Part shown: positions 1 through 9,902 of the stretch, piece after piece
How positions within the stretch are numbered: the first letter of the stretch is position 1
Layout of the letters: each line of letters starts with the position of its first letter
Origin: Chitinophaga costaii
Lineage (GTDB): Bacteria > Bacteroidota > Bacteroidia > Chitinophagales > Chitinophagaceae
NCBI RefSeq assembly: GCF_900094705.1
Contig: NZ_FMAR01000006.1
Location: forward strand, 124,001 to 188,000
Reading direction: 5' to 3'
Length of the DNA stretch: 64,000 bases
Made by a program: the position numbers and the translations under genes
The notes under the pieces: model-generated
Database searches by the model: none
Told to the model about the DNA's origin: nothing
What the model saw: the letters and a program-made list of their open reading frames with translations, nothing else

Positions 1-936
1 ATGTGGGCGAATATTAAAGAAAGCACCCAGGAAGCAAGCGCCGCAGCTTTGCCAGCGATTAAACATACATGGTCTACCGCCGCGCTACCGGAAGCGCCGG
101 CACCTACCCGCACCTATGGTCGCATTGGTTGGTATGGCGCGGCCGCGGCTGTACTATTAGGCCTGATCGTAGTGCCACTCCTGTGGCATGCTTCCGTTAA
201 ATCAGACAATTACGCCATGCTGCTACGCCGGGCAGGATTGCAAAATAGTCACCGCACTGAAGCAGTTAACGATACCCACAAGCCACTTTGGGTGCCCCTG
301 CCGGATGGTAGTAACGCGGTACTGTCGCCTGGCAGCCGGTTAAGTTTTGCAGACGATTTTAACCACCGCAACATGCGGGAAGTATACCTCTCCGGCGCCG
401 CCTTTTTTGAGGTAAACAAGCGGGCTGTTCAACCATTTATCGTATATGCGAATACGTTAGCCATTAAGGTATTGGGCACCAGCTTTTGCGTATCGGCGGC
501 TACCGATCTGCCCGACGTACAGGTTCAGGTGAAGTCGGGAAAGGTATTACTTTTTACACATCATACCGAAAATGGCCTGGTAGTAAATGCCCGGCAGCAG
601 GCGGGCTTGAGCAAAGGGCAATTATATCTTGCCAGCGCCCACACTGACAGCCTGCAATCTGCCCCCGCAGCGGTAGATAGTTCATTAATGGCTGCGGTGC
701 AGATACCACTTACCTTTGAAGATGCCGCTTTACCCCAAGTATTTGATGCTCTGGAAGCAGCCTACGGCATTACCATCCATTATGATAAAACGAAACTATC
801 GCATTGCCGGCTTACCGCCTTCCTGAGTGATGAACCTCTTCCTGAAAAAATTCGCCTAATCTGCAAAGCTATACAGGCCCCGTACGAGATCACCGGCAAC
901 GAAGTAAAAATTCAATTGAAATCATGTAACAAATGA
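1..936 (+). CDS. FecR-type anti-sigma factor, probably cut off at its 5' end
   Basis: This is a FecR-family transmembrane anti-sigma regulator. In Bacteroidota such proteins hold an ECF sigma factor inactive until the cognate SusC signals through its STN domain. The visible protein has about 45 cytoplasmic residues, one membrane segment near residues 46-64, a periplasmic FecR domain near 95-200 (including LPDGSNAVLSPGSRLSF) and a C-terminal STN-binding-like region near 235-310 (FEDAALPQVFDALEAAYGI). Family members are usually 320-400 residues with a longer cytoplasmic part. The frame is open from base 1, so the ATG at 1 may be internal and the gene may begin before the window. The STN-bearing SusC lies 228 bp downstream on the same strand, which fits the usual sigma-fecR-susC-susD order. 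The sigma gene is presumably just upstream. Family is confident; the start is not. Confidence 0.88.
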   Translation: MWANIKESTQEASAAALPAIKHTWSTAALPEAPAPTRTYGRIGWYGAAAAVLLGLIVVPLLWHASVKSDNYAMLLRRAGLQNSHRTEAVNDTHKPLWVPLPDGSNAVLSPGSRLSFADDFNHRNMREVYLSGAAFFEVNKRAVQPFIVYANTLAIKVLGTSFCVSAATDLPDVQVQVKSGKVLLFTHHTENGLVVNARQQAGLSKGQLYLASAHTDSLQSAPAAVDSSLMAAVQIPLTFEDAALPQVFDALEAAYGITIHYDKTKLSHCRLTAFLSDEPLPEKIRLICKAIQAPYEITGNEVKIQLKSCNK

Positions 937-1045
937 AGCAGTAAAGATGATTTAAGACAACTGATAGAAGGCCTCGGCCAGCACCTCATTTAAAAATCTC
1001 GTTATGCAAAAACCCCCTCCATAAAAATTTAAACCCAAAAAAAAA

Positions 1046-1069
1046 CCGGTGGTATGGCAGTACCACCGG
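1046..1069 (+). promoter_or_regulatory. GC-rich leader hairpin upstream of susC
   Basis: A perfect 9-bp stem, CCGGTGGTA/TACCACCGG, closes a 6-nt loop and follows an A-rich stretch. It sits in the fecR-susC gap, about 95 nt before the susC start. There is only a weak T-run afterwards, so it is either an intrinsic stop for fecR or a structured leader of the susC transcript. The function is inferred from position only. Confidence 0.45.
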
Positions 1070-1163
1070 CATGTTTTCCAAAAACATTAACACCACACCC
1101 AAGCACGCTTGCATGGGTGCAGGGAGGTTATTGTTCATTTCAAACCTTGATTGATTCCAATTT

Positions 1164-4100
1164 ATGAAAAAACGATTACCTGTTCCTGATTTAATACGCA
1201 TAATTATGCGAATAAGCATTTACCAGCTAATATTGCTCACCATCTTTACCCAAATAGCCTTTGCCACCACTGGCAAAGCCCAGGAGGTGCTCGACAAAAA
1301 GATCACCTTCCAGGCCAGGCAGGAAACCGTAAACCAGGTATTAACGGCCCTTGGCAAACTTGCCAATGTGAAATTCCTTTACAGCTCCACCATCATACAA
1401 TCGGACCGGCGTATATCTGTTTCAGCCGATGACCAGCAACTAGGCGCTTTGCTCGATTCCCTGCTAGCACCTTTGCAGCTCACCTACGAGGTGTCGGGGC
1501 GGCAGATCGTGCTGAGTCGTGCGGCCGGTTCAGGGGCCACTAAAGTAACGACCATCACGGTATCTGGCCACGTGGTAGACGAAAAAGGAACCGGTCTGCC
1601 CGGTGTTACCGTGAAGGTAAAAGGCAGTAGCAATGGCACCACCACCGATGCCAACGGCCACTTCCAACTAAATGTGGCCGATGGTAATGCCACCCTTGTA
1701 TTTTCCTACGTAGGCTATACCAACCAGGAGATCGCGCTGGAAGGCCGCACTACCCTGAATGTGAGCCTGGCGGCTTCCGCCAATTCATTGAACGATGTGG
1801 TGGTAGTAGGGTATGGCCAACAAAAGAAAAGCTCCCTTACCGGCGCCATCGCGGCCATCAGTGCCAAAGATATTGAGAACGCACATGGCGGGGCCACAGT
1901 AAGCACCGCCCTGGCCGGGAAGATACCGGGGGTTACCTTTCGCATGTCGGATGGCCGCCCCGGTGCCAGCGCAGATATCAATATCCGCAACATGGGCAAC
2001 CCCCTGTACGTGATAGATGGTATACAGCAGGATGCCGGACAATTCAACAACATTTCCCCCAACGACATCGAAAGTATTACGGTGCTAAAAGACGCCTCCG
2101 CCGCTATTTACGGCGTGCGCGCAGCAAACGGAGTGGTAGTGGTGACTACCAAAAAAGGAAAACTCGGCGCTCCTAACCGCTTTAATGTAGATGCCTACAC
2201 AGGTTGGCAAAACTGGACCCGCTTCCCCAAGGTAACCAACGCTTATGAATGGCAGGAAGCTAAGGTAGAAGCAGATGTGAATACCACGGGCGTAACTACG
2301 ATGACACCGGACGAACTGGCTAAGTGGAAAAAAGGTACCGATGCCGGATACAAAAGTTTTGACTGGTACAAGTTTATCGTGAAACCCAATGCGCCCCTGT
2401 ATAGTGCCAACCTGAACACGTCTGGAGGGTCGGATAAGATCAATTATTATGTTTCAGGTACCTACCTGAAACAATATTCCGTGCTGGGCCGCGAGTTCAC
2501 CTTTGATCGGGCCAACTTCCAAAGCAACATCGATGCGAAAGTGAATAAACGCCTGAAATTGGGCATGCAGCTGAATGGGCGCCTGGAAACCCGTGACCAG
2601 CCCGGCGTTCCGGGTACAGATGATTATTGGGAAGCCCGTTTCGCCATCCTGCGCAATACGCCTATGGAAAGGCCATATGCAAACGATAATCCCAACTATC
2701 CGAACAACATTAACCACAATACCGAAAACTGGGCGCTGCAAACCAAAAAACTTTCGGGCTACTGGCACAGCGACTGGCGCGTATTGCAAGCCAACGTAAC
2801 CGGCGATTACGAAACGCCCCTCAAAGGCCTATTCCTGCGCGGCATGTTCTCCTATTATTACGCCAACCAGATATTGAACGGACACGAATACACGTATAAT
2901 GTGTACACCTACGATCCAACAACGCAACAGTACAACATTAGCGGGGGAAGTTCTAATCCCTGGCGGGAAAGGACTAATGAATACGTTATTTCACCGGTAA
3001 CGCAGGTGCAACTTAACTACAACCGTACTTTCGGTAAACATACGCTAGGGGCTACGGCACTCAATGAAAGGATAGAACGCCATCATATTTCTAACTACAC
3101 GCATGCCGTGCCGACGAATAATGAACTGCCCCTCATTTTCTTCTCGGATATGGACACCTATACCGATGTGGATGCTTACGAAAACCGTATTGGGTATGTA
3201 GGCCGCGTTACGTATAACTACGACAACAAATATTACTTCGAAGCCAGCGCCCGCCGCGACGCCTCCTATAAATTTGACCCCTCCAAACGTTGGGGTACTT
3301 TCCCCTCTGTATCGGGTGGGTGGCGCATTTCACAGGAACCTTTCTTTAATAACCATGTGAATGCAAAAGCGATGAGCGAATTAAAAATAAGGGCTTCCTA
3401 TGGTACGTTGGGTGACGATGATATTGGCCTGCGCGACTACGCTTACCTTCCCGGCTATTACTATGGATTTTTGCCGCAAAGTGCTTACACCACGGATACC
3501 TACCTGTCTTCAGTGATACTTGGCGGGCAAACGGTGAAAGGAGCACGCAATACGGGTGTACCTATTACACGCCTGTCATGGTTTACCAGTAAAATACTGG
3601 ACCTGGGTGCCGATTTTTCCCTGCTCAATGATAAGCTAAGCGGTACCATAGATTACTTTAACCGGAAGCGTACCGGCTTACGCGGTGCCAAATACGATGT
3701 GCTGGTGCCGAGTGAATTGGGGTACAGCCTGCCCGACGAAAATGTAAGCAGCGACCAGGTAAGAGGCGGTGAAGTAGCCTTAAGTTTTCGTGATACCAAA
3801 AACGGCTTTACCTATTCCATAGGCGGCAACTTCTCTTATGCCCGGCAAAAATTCCTCGATTCTTACAAGCCTAAATTCGGCAGCTCTTTAGATCATTATT
3901 TTTCATCTGGCGAGCAGCGCAACAGCAATCTTTTCTGGGGATACGAAGCCATTGGTCAATTCCAGTCGCAGGATGAGATTAATAATTATACCATCAATAA
4001 TGACGGGCAAAATAACAAGACCATGCTGCCCGGCGATATCAAATATAAAGACATCAACAAAGATGGGGTGATCGATAACCAGGATACACGCCCTATTGGC

Positions 4101-4628
4101 TACGGTACTGGCAAAACGCCCATCATGAATTTTGGGATTAACTTGTCTTTTGCCTACAAAGGATTTGACCTGGTGGCCAATTTCTCCGGAGGAGCCATGT
4201 ACTCCTTTAACCGGAATTATGAAATGCGCTGGCCATTCCAGAACGGGGGCGCCCTACAGAAAATCTTTTACGATGATCACTGGCATCGCGAAGATCCATT
4301 TAATCCTAACAGTAAATGGATTGCCGGTAAATATCCCGCCATGCGCTTCAACGATGGCGGCAATAGCAACTATAACAAAAACTCCACTTTTTGGTTGGTA
4401 AACGTGAAGTACCTCCGCTGCCGTACGCTGGAGCTTGGCTATTCACTGAGCAAGCCACTCCTGGAGCGTTCCAGGATATCACGGGCACGAATATACGTAA
4501 ATGCTTATAACCTGTTTTCCATCGACAATACGCACCAGTATGGCGTAGATGCCGAAATATATGACGACAACGGACTTACGTATCCGCAGAGCAAATTCGT
4601 GAATGTAGGCGTTAATCTTTCCTTTTAA
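1164..4628 (+). CDS. SusC/RagA-family TonB-dependent outer-membrane transporter with STN domain
   Basis: This is the outer-membrane channel of a SusCD nutrient uptake pair; it imports oligomers using TonB energy. Order of parts (1154 aa): signal region (about 1-40), STN signalling domain (about 46-118, DKKITFQARQETVNQVL), carboxypeptidase-regulatory-like domain (about 133-203, GLPGVTVKVKGSSNGTTTD), TonB-box region (LNDVVVVGYG, about 209), plug domain (to about 330, with YVIDGIQ and ESITVLKDASAAIYG) and a long beta-barrel ending in F. Length is normal for the family. The STN domain and the FecR gene upstream imply trans-envelope control through an ECF sigma factor. A second in-frame ATG at 1206 (MRISIYQ) would also leave a signal peptide. 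SusD follows after 14 bp, so they are co-transcribed. The substrate cannot be read from the sequence, though the downstream hydrolases suggest a glycan. Confidence 0.96.
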   Translation: MKKRLPVPDLIRIIMRISIYQLILLTIFTQIAFATTGKAQEVLDKKITFQARQETVNQVLTALGKLANVKFLYSSTIIQSDRRISVSADDQQLGALLDSLLAPLQLTYEVSGRQIVLSRAAGSGATKVTTITVSGHVVDEKGTGLPGVTVKVKGSSNGTTTDANGHFQLNVADGNATLVFSYVGYTNQEIALEGRTTLNVSLAASANSLNDVVVVGYGQQKKSSLTGAIAAISAKDIENAHGGATVSTALAGKIPGVTFRMSDGRPGASADINIRNMGNPLYVIDGIQQDAGQFNNISPNDIESITVLKDASAAIYGVRAANGVVVVTTKKGKLGAPNRFNVDAYTGWQNWTRFPKVTNAYEWQEAKVEADVNTTGVTTMTPDELAKWKKGTDAGYKSFDWYKFIVKPNAPLYSANLNTSGGSDKINYYVSGTYLKQYSVLGREFTFDRANFQSNIDAKVNKRLKLGMQLNGRLETRDQPGVPGTDDYWEARFAILRNTPMERPYANDNPNYPNNINHNTENWALQTKKLSGYWHSDWRVLQANVTGDYETPLKGLFLRGMFSYYYANQILNGHEYTYNVYTYDPTTQQYNISGGSSNPWRERTNEYVISPVTQVQLNYNRTFGKHTLGATALNERIERHHISNYTHAVPTNNELPLIFFSDMDTYTDVDAYENRIGYVGRVTYNYDNKYYFEASARRDASYKFDPSKRWGTFPSVSGGWRISQEPFFNNHVNAKAMSELKIRASYGTLGDDDIGLRDYAYLPGYYYGFLPQSAYTTDTYLSSVILGGQTVKGARNTGVPITRLSWFTSKILDLGADFSLLNDKLSGTIDYFNRKRTGLRGAKYDVLVPSELGYSLPDENVSSDQVRGGEVALSFRDTKNGFTYSIGGNFSYARQKFLDSYKPKFGSSLDHYFSSGEQRNSNLFWGYEAIGQFQSQDEINNYTINNDGQNNKTMLPGDIKYKDINKDGVIDNQDTRPIGYGTGKTPIMNFGINLSFAYKGFDLVANFSGGAMYSFNRNYEMRWPFQNGGALQKIFYDDHWHREDPFNPNSKWIAGKYPAMRFNDGGNSNYNKNSTFWLVNVKYLRCRTLELGYSLSKPLLERSRISRARIYVNAYNLFSIDNTHQYGVDAEIYDDNGLTYPQSKFVNVGVNLSF

Positions 4629-4642
4629 AAACAGACAAGACA

Positions 4643-6583
4643 ATGAAAAAATTAGCATATATGCTGCTGGCCGGCACCGTGTTGTGGCAGGCCTGTAAAA
4701 GCGACGCCGACTTCCTGCAAAGGCCTCCTTCCAATATCCTGGAAGAAGACCAGGTATGGCAGCATTCAGACCTCATACTTTCCGTGTTGGCCGACCTGTA
4801 CGACCGATACCCCGATTACAATACCAATGGCAATAGCACCGTATCTCCTTCGCTGGAAAACTGGAGTGAGTTCGCCCAGTTCGATGAAGCCTTTGCCTCC
4901 GAAGCAGGACAGTATGGCCGTCATAAGTGGCAGAACCTGGACTACAATTATCCCGGCCAGATAACCAGCCATGACCATTTTAGCACGTATTGGGACTACA
5001 CTTACATCCGCGACCTGAATCAGTTTATCGCTAATGATTCCTCTGCACTGGCCATCCCCGCTGCCGACCGTACCCGGTATATGGCAGAAGCCCGCTTCCT
5101 GCGTGCAGCAGCCTATTTTGAAGAAGTTAAAAGAGTAGGTGGTGTGCCCATTATTACCAATGTGCTGACCTACGATTATAGTGGCGACCCAAGTTATTTA
5201 CAACATCCACGCAATAAAGAATCTGAAGTATACGACTTCGTGCTCAACGAACTGGAAGGCATCAAAGATTCCCTGCCGGCCAATGCCGATGATAAGTCGC
5301 GCGCCAGTAAGGGTGCCGTGTTAGCCATGGAGAGCCGTGCCGCGCTGTATGCTGCATCTATTGCGAAATATGGTAGTACTAAACCCGCCACCCTGCTGCC
5401 CGGCGGTGAAACTGGCATTCCCGCATCGATGGCCACCGCGTATTACACCAAGGCGTTGAAAGCCGCCCAGGAACTGATCGCCATGAACGTGTACGCACTC
5501 TACACCAAGAAAAGTGACAACCTCGCTGATAATTTTGCGTCAGTATTTTACGATAAAAGCAGCCCGGAAACCATTTTTGCCAAAGACTACAAACTCAAAA
5601 GTGGTAAGGTAGAAGGATGGACATTGGCCAACAGCCCACGTACCTCACAAGAAGAGCAGCAGGGAAGCCGCCTAGACCCGTCGCTGAACCTGGTGGCCAT
5701 TTTTGAAAAACTCGACAACACGTTTGCCCCGCCCGCCATTACGAATAGCGATGGATCGCCCAAACTGTATGATAATCCTATGGACCTTTTTGCTGACAGG
5801 GATGCACGCCTGCAAGGTACCGTGATCATCCCCGGTGCCTCATTCAAAGGATTTACCACAGATATTTTTGCCGGCCTGCAAACGCCTGCTGGAAAAGTAT
5901 ATAGCGGCGCCGACTTCGGGCAGATCATTACCCTGGCGGAAGATGGCAAACCTCACCAGGTAGTAGGCGTGGATGGCCCCATCGATAACAAAGAACTGGG
6001 TACACAAACGGGTTTCCTGATACGCAAGTATATGGACCCTTCCATAGGCTCTGGCCGCATTGGCACGCAAAGCGAAGTATGGTGGATACGTTTCCGGTAT
6101 GCAGAAGTACTCCTTAATGCCGCAGAAGCTGCTTTTGAACTGGGTGATGCAGCCACGGCTGCTGGTTACCTAAACCAGGTACGCCGCCGCGCGGGCTTTA
6201 CTACCGATTTGCTGCCCGCACAAATCACCTTTGATCGCATTGTGCATGAACGTAAGGTAGAACTGGCATTTGAAGGCCATGAATTTTACGACATGAAACG
6301 CTGGCGCATTGCGGATATAGCCTGGAATGGCCTGCGCATGACGGCTGCCGATGTAGTGAGCAACCTGGATAAGGCCACACGCATTAACACCATGGTATGG
6401 GCATTATGGCCCTACAAGGTGCTGAACCCCGGAGGTGCCACTGATGGCAAATGGCTGTTCAAGATCGTATTGCCCAGCAATGTAACAGAAGCGCACCGCT
6501 TCCAGTTGGGCAACTATTATTCCGCGATCGCGCAGGATATTATTAACAATAATCCAAAGATTATTAAAAACCCTAACCAGTAA
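4643..6583 (+). CDS. SusD/RagB-family nutrient-binding lipoprotein
   Basis: This is the surface lipoprotein that caps the SusC channel and captures substrate. It starts with a lipoprotein signal (LLAGTVLWQAC, Cys at about 18) followed by Lys/Asp-rich residues typical of surface-exported lipoproteins. The 646-residue body has the helical TPR-like region (RYMAEARFLRAAAYFEEVKRVGG near 150) and the C-terminal SusD motif region (RFRYAEVLLNAAEAAFELG, then HERKVELAFEGHEFYDMKRW near 535-556). It lies 14 bp after susC and 11 bp before the DUF3823 gene, so it belongs to the same operon. At about 646 residues it resembles the longer SusD proteins of Chitinophaga-type loci. Confidence 0.96.
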   Translation: MKKLAYMLLAGTVLWQACKSDADFLQRPPSNILEEDQVWQHSDLILSVLADLYDRYPDYNTNGNSTVSPSLENWSEFAQFDEAFASEAGQYGRHKWQNLDYNYPGQITSHDHFSTYWDYTYIRDLNQFIANDSSALAIPAADRTRYMAEARFLRAAAYFEEVKRVGGVPIITNVLTYDYSGDPSYLQHPRNKESEVYDFVLNELEGIKDSLPANADDKSRASKGAVLAMESRAALYAASIAKYGSTKPATLLPGGETGIPASMATAYYTKALKAAQELIAMNVYALYTKKSDNLADNFASVFYDKSSPETIFAKDYKLKSGKVEGWTLANSPRTSQEEQQGSRLDPSLNLVAIFEKLDNTFAPPAITNSDGSPKLYDNPMDLFADRDARLQGTVIIPGASFKGFTTDIFAGLQTPAGKVYSGADFGQIITLAEDGKPHQVVGVDGPIDNKELGTQTGFLIRKYMDPSIGSGRIGTQSEVWWIRFRYAEVLLNAAEAAFELGDAATAAGYLNQVRRRAGFTTDLLPAQITFDRIVHERKVELAFEGHEFYDMKRWRIADIAWNGLRMTAADVVSNLDKATRINTMVWALWPYKVLNPGGATDGKWLFKIVLPSNVTEAHRFQLGNYYSAIAQDIINNNPKIIKNPNQ

Positions 6584-6594
6584 ATTTTCCCGGT

Positions 6595-7287
6595 ATGAAA
6601 AAATATATAGCCGGCCTGTTGTTGTTACTTACAATCGCAGCCTGTAAAAAAGATAACTATGATGCACCCAATGTTACCTTCAATGGCCGCATCACCTACC
6701 AGGGCGAACCTATCGGTGTGGCCAGCCAACAGGTATATTTCGAATTGTGGCAGACGGGATTTGGCAAGCTCACTCCTATTAACGTAAACATAAATCAGGA
6801 TGGCAATTTTTCCGCCCTGTTGTTCAGCGGCACCTATAAAATGGACCTGCCAGTAGGACAGGGGCCTTATTTGCCGGCTAGCGGGCATTATGGCGATACC
6901 AGCACCATTACCATTACAGGCAGTAATACAATGAACATCGAAGTGTTGCCTTACTTCATGATCCGCGATGATAATTATTCACTGGCCGATTCGGTGATCA
7001 CAGCTACTTTCCGTCTGGACTCCATCGTGAAAGATCCTGCGTTGGCAAAAGCCATAAGTGAAGTATCACTATACGAAAGCACCCTCGACCTGCTGGATGC
7101 GCAAAACAATAAAGTAGCTACCACCTTGAGCGGAGCCAATATTACAGGGCTGCAACAGATTACGCTGACCCTGAAAGTACCACCCGACCAGTATGTTTCG
7201 CAATCTTACATATTTGCCCGCATAGGCGTGCGCCTGGCCGGAATAGACGATATGCTCTATGCAGCGGTGGTGAAAATAAATTTGTAG
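6595..7287 (+). CDS. DUF3823-type SusCD-associated lipoprotein
   Basis: A 230-residue lipoprotein with the start MKKYIAGLLLLLTIAACKKD (Cys about 17). It matches the DUF3823 pattern: an N-terminal carboxypeptidase-regulatory-like/Ig-like fold (VTFNGRITYQGEPIGVASQQVYFELWQ is split over about residues 27-54, then NINQDGNFSALLFSGTYK) and a second beta-rich domain (about 120-230). Such proteins are commonly the third gene after susC and susD and are thought to be accessory surface glycan-binding or assembly components. Here it starts 11 bp after susD. No enzymatic motif is visible. The family call comes from pattern recognition of the N-terminal domain and the context. Confidence 0.8.
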   Translation: MKKYIAGLLLLLTIAACKKDNYDAPNVTFNGRITYQGEPIGVASQQVYFELWQTGFGKLTPINVNINQDGNFSALLFSGTYKMDLPVGQGPYLPASGHYGDTSTITITGSNTMNIEVLPYFMIRDDNYSLADSVITATFRLDSIVKDPALAKAISEVSLYESTLDLLDAQNNKVATTLSGANITGLQQITLTLKVPPDQYVSQSYIFARIGVRLAGIDDMLYAAVVKINL

Positions 7288-7334
7288 CGTAATTTTTACG
7301 CTTAAAAATATATCTTACGCTGCCTTTTCTTTAC

Positions 7335-7357
7335 CCGGACGATACGATCGCGTCCGG
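7335..7357 (+). terminator. Weak hairpin between the SusCD genes and the hydrolase gene
   Basis: A perfect 7-bp stem, CCGGACG/CGTCCGG, with a 9-nt loop lies in the 95-bp gap after the DUF3823 gene. Only a short T-rich stretch (AGTTTGTT) follows. It may partly attenuate transcription into the hydrolase gene or stabilise the 3' end of the susCD message. Confidence 0.35.
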
Positions 7358-7381
7358 AGTTTGTTCAACTATTTACCTGTC

Positions 7382-9838
7382 ATGAAAAAACACATTGGAA
7401 TCATCGCTTTAACCTTATGCGGCCTGGCTGCCAATGCCCAGGAGTTTCGCGCCCCGGCTTATCCACTCATTACCCACGACCCTTATTTCAGCGTGTGGTC
7501 TAATGCAGACACAGCCAGCAGCGCACCCACCCACCATTGGACCGGCGCCACCCAATCGCTGATTAGTATGGTAAAAGTGGATGGTAAAACTTACCGTGTA
7601 CTGGGCCAGGATGCACCATCGTTCAAGGTATACCTGCCCACCTCAGAAGACGGTAGCTATACAGCACAATACACCGAGTCGCAACCAGCAGCCAACTGGG
7701 CAGCGCCTGACTTTAATGATGGTCTATGGAAGACCGGCAAAGCACCCTGGACCAACGATGGCCGCGGTACCCAATGGAAGACCCACGATATCTGGATGCG
7801 CCGCACCTTCACGCTGGCGGATAAAAGCTTTAAAAACCTGCTGCTGAAACTCAATCACGATGATGATGCAGAAGTATACATCAATGGCACCAAAGTATAT
7901 GCTTTCAAAGGATGGCTTACGAAGTTTGGCTACTTCCCGCTGCCGGCTGCCGTGGTGTCGAAAATGAAAGCCGGTAAAAATGTATTGGCCATTCACGTTA
8001 CAAACAACGTAGGTGGGGCCATGCTCGATGCAGGTCTCGTGGAATCCATACAACCAACGGCTACTGCGGGTATCACGCCTGCACAGCAAAAAAGCGTGAC
8101 CCTGCATGCCACCCAAACTATTTACGACCTGGCCTGCGGACCCGTGCAGGTGCAACTTACCTTTAGCTCCCCCCTCTTCCTGCAAGACCTGAAAATGCTT
8201 TCGCGCCCCGTGTCGTATGTAACCTGGAAAGCCCAAAGTACCGATGGCAGCCAGCATGATGTGCAGGTATACCTCGGCGCTTCTACCGACCTGGCGGTAA
8301 ATACGCCTTCACAAGCAGTAACCACCCAGCAGTACCATGCCCAGGACCTGGACATTCTTAAAGCCGGCACCGTGGAGCAGCCCATCTTGAAAAAGAAAGG
8401 CGACGATTTGCGGATAGACTGGGGCTATGTGTACGTGGCTGCACCACAGGCGCAACATGCCCTGCAATACATTAGCACCGCCAGCCAGGCCAGCGCCAGC
8501 TTTACCGGCACACACCTGGCAAAAACCACCGCCACAAAGGGTCATTCGCTGGTACTAAACACCGTGCTACCACTGGGTAAGGTGGGCAGTGATCCGGTAG
8601 AAAAATTTGTGCTGGTAGGTTACGACGATTTGTACGCCATCCAATATTTTCATACCAATCTGAAAGCCTGGTGGAAGCTGGATACCACCCAAACCATCGA
8701 GCAGCAACTTGCCGCCGCTGCTACCAGCTACAAAGCCATCATGAACAAATGTGACGAAGTAAACGCGCAGATCTACCATGATGCCGAGCAGGCCGGAGGC
8801 GATACCTACGCCCGCCTGTGCGTGCTGGGCTACCGCCAGAGCATAGCCGCCCACAAGCTCGTGAAAAGTCCACAGGGCGATACCCTCTTCCTGTCTAAAG
8901 AAAACTTCTCCAATGGCTGTATTAACACAGTAGACGTTACTTATCCATCTGCGCCGTTGTACCTCGCATACAACCCAGATCTGATGAAAGGCATGCTCAA
9001 TGGTATTTTCTATTTCTCTGAAAGTGGCATTTATAAAAAAGATTATGCCGCACACGACCTGGGCACCTATCCATTGGCTAATGGCGAAGCATATGGGGAA
9101 GGGATGCCCGTGGAAGAATGCGGTAATATGATCATCCTTACCGATGCCATCGTAAGGGCCAGTGGCGATAAAACCTTCGCTGCCAAACATTGGAAAACCC
9201 TTACCACCTGGGCACACTACCTGGACCGCGAAGGACTGGACCCCGCCAATCAATTATGTACCGACGACTTTGCAGGTCACCTGGCACGCAATGCAAACCT
9301 CTCCGTAAAAGCCATTGTAGCCCTGGCCTGCTATGCCGATATGGCCCAACAGCTTGGAAAAACCGATAGCGCCACCCTGTACCGTACACATAGTGAAACC
9401 ATGGTGAAAAAGTGGATGGAACTGGCCGATGCCGGCGACCATTACGCGCTTACTTTTAATGATAAAAACACCTGGAGTGAGAAATACAATATGGTGTGGG
9501 ACAAGGTACTACACCTGGATCTTTTCCCCCAATCAGTGTACGACAAGGAGCTGGCCTATTACAAAACAAAACAAAACAAATATGGGCTGCCCCTGGATAG
9601 CCGGAAGGGATATACCAAATCGGATTGGGTATGCTGGACGGCCTCGCTCACCGATAACCAAAACGACTTCCGTTTATTTACCGATCCAATGTATAAATAC
9701 GCTACCGAAACGGTAAGTCGCGTACCCATCAGCGATTGGCATGAAACAGTAGACGGCCGCATGGTAGGCTTCCAGGGCCGCAGCGTGGTAGGCGGCTATT
9801 TCATGGAGGTACTCAAAGCCAAAATGAAAGATAAATAA
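7382..9838 (+). CDS. Secreted DUF4964/DUF5127/DUF4965/DUF1793 (glutaminase A-like) protein
   Basis: An 818-residue exported protein (signal peptide to about Ala-Asn-Ala-Gln, residue 19). Family layout: DUF4964-like N-terminus (FRAPAYPLITHDPYFSVWS), an inserted GH2-like sugar-binding jelly-roll (about 110-215, NHDDDAEVYINGTKVYAF), DUF5127 (about 230-440), then DUF4965/DUF1793 forming an (alpha/alpha)6-type region (GYRQSIAAHKLV, NGCINTVDVTYPSAPLYLAYNP, VEECGNMIILTDAI, LCTDDFAGHLARNANLSVKA). Databases often call these glutaminases after fungal GtaA, but in SusCD loci a glycan-processing role is more plausible. The ATG at 7382 is preferred because it starts the signal peptide; the upstream TTG at 7361 does not. 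It is followed by a strong terminator and is likely the last gene of the susCD unit. Substrate unknown. Confidence 0.85.
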   Translation: MKKHIGIIALTLCGLAANAQEFRAPAYPLITHDPYFSVWSNADTASSAPTHHWTGATQSLISMVKVDGKTYRVLGQDAPSFKVYLPTSEDGSYTAQYTESQPAANWAAPDFNDGLWKTGKAPWTNDGRGTQWKTHDIWMRRTFTLADKSFKNLLLKLNHDDDAEVYINGTKVYAFKGWLTKFGYFPLPAAVVSKMKAGKNVLAIHVTNNVGGAMLDAGLVESIQPTATAGITPAQQKSVTLHATQTIYDLACGPVQVQLTFSSPLFLQDLKMLSRPVSYVTWKAQSTDGSQHDVQVYLGASTDLAVNTPSQAVTTQQYHAQDLDILKAGTVEQPILKKKGDDLRIDWGYVYVAAPQAQHALQYISTASQASASFTGTHLAKTTATKGHSLVLNTVLPLGKVGSDPVEKFVLVGYDDLYAIQYFHTNLKAWWKLDTTQTIEQQLAAAATSYKAIMNKCDEVNAQIYHDAEQAGGDTYARLCVLGYRQSIAAHKLVKSPQGDTLFLSKENFSNGCINTVDVTYPSAPLYLAYNPDLMKGMLNGIFYFSESGIYKKDYAAHDLGTYPLANGEAYGEGMPVEECGNMIILTDAIVRASGDKTFAAKHWKTLTTWAHYLDREGLDPANQLCTDDFAGHLARNANLSVKAIVALACYADMAQQLGKTDSATLYRTHSETMVKKWMELADAGDHYALTFNDKNTWSEKYNMVWDKVLHLDLFPQSVYDKELAYYKTKQNKYGLPLDSRKGYTKSDWVCWTASLTDNQNDFRLFTDPMYKYATETVSRVPISDWHETVDGRMVGFQGRSVVGGYFMEVLKAKMKDK

Positions 9839-9869
9839 CCATAATTTTTCTGGGCATACAAATTCAACG

Positions 9870-9902
9870 TCGCCTGCACCTCCCGTGCAGGCGATTTTTT
9901 TC
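9870..9902 (+). terminator. Rho-independent terminator after the DUF4965 gene
   Basis: A perfect 10-bp stem, TCGCCTGCAC/GTGCAGGCGA, closes a 5-nt loop and runs into eight T residues. It lies 31 bp after the stop codon and ends the first locus segment. Confidence 0.9.

Noticed and set aside
8567..9253. A 228-codon frame antisense to the DUF4965 gene
   Set aside because: Overlaps a well-supported family protein and has no recognisable features.
9562..9583. Short tandem repeat of AAAAC units
   Set aside because: Three-unit repeat inside a coding region that reads Tyr-Lys-Thr-Lys-Gln-Asn-Lys; too short to support phase variation.
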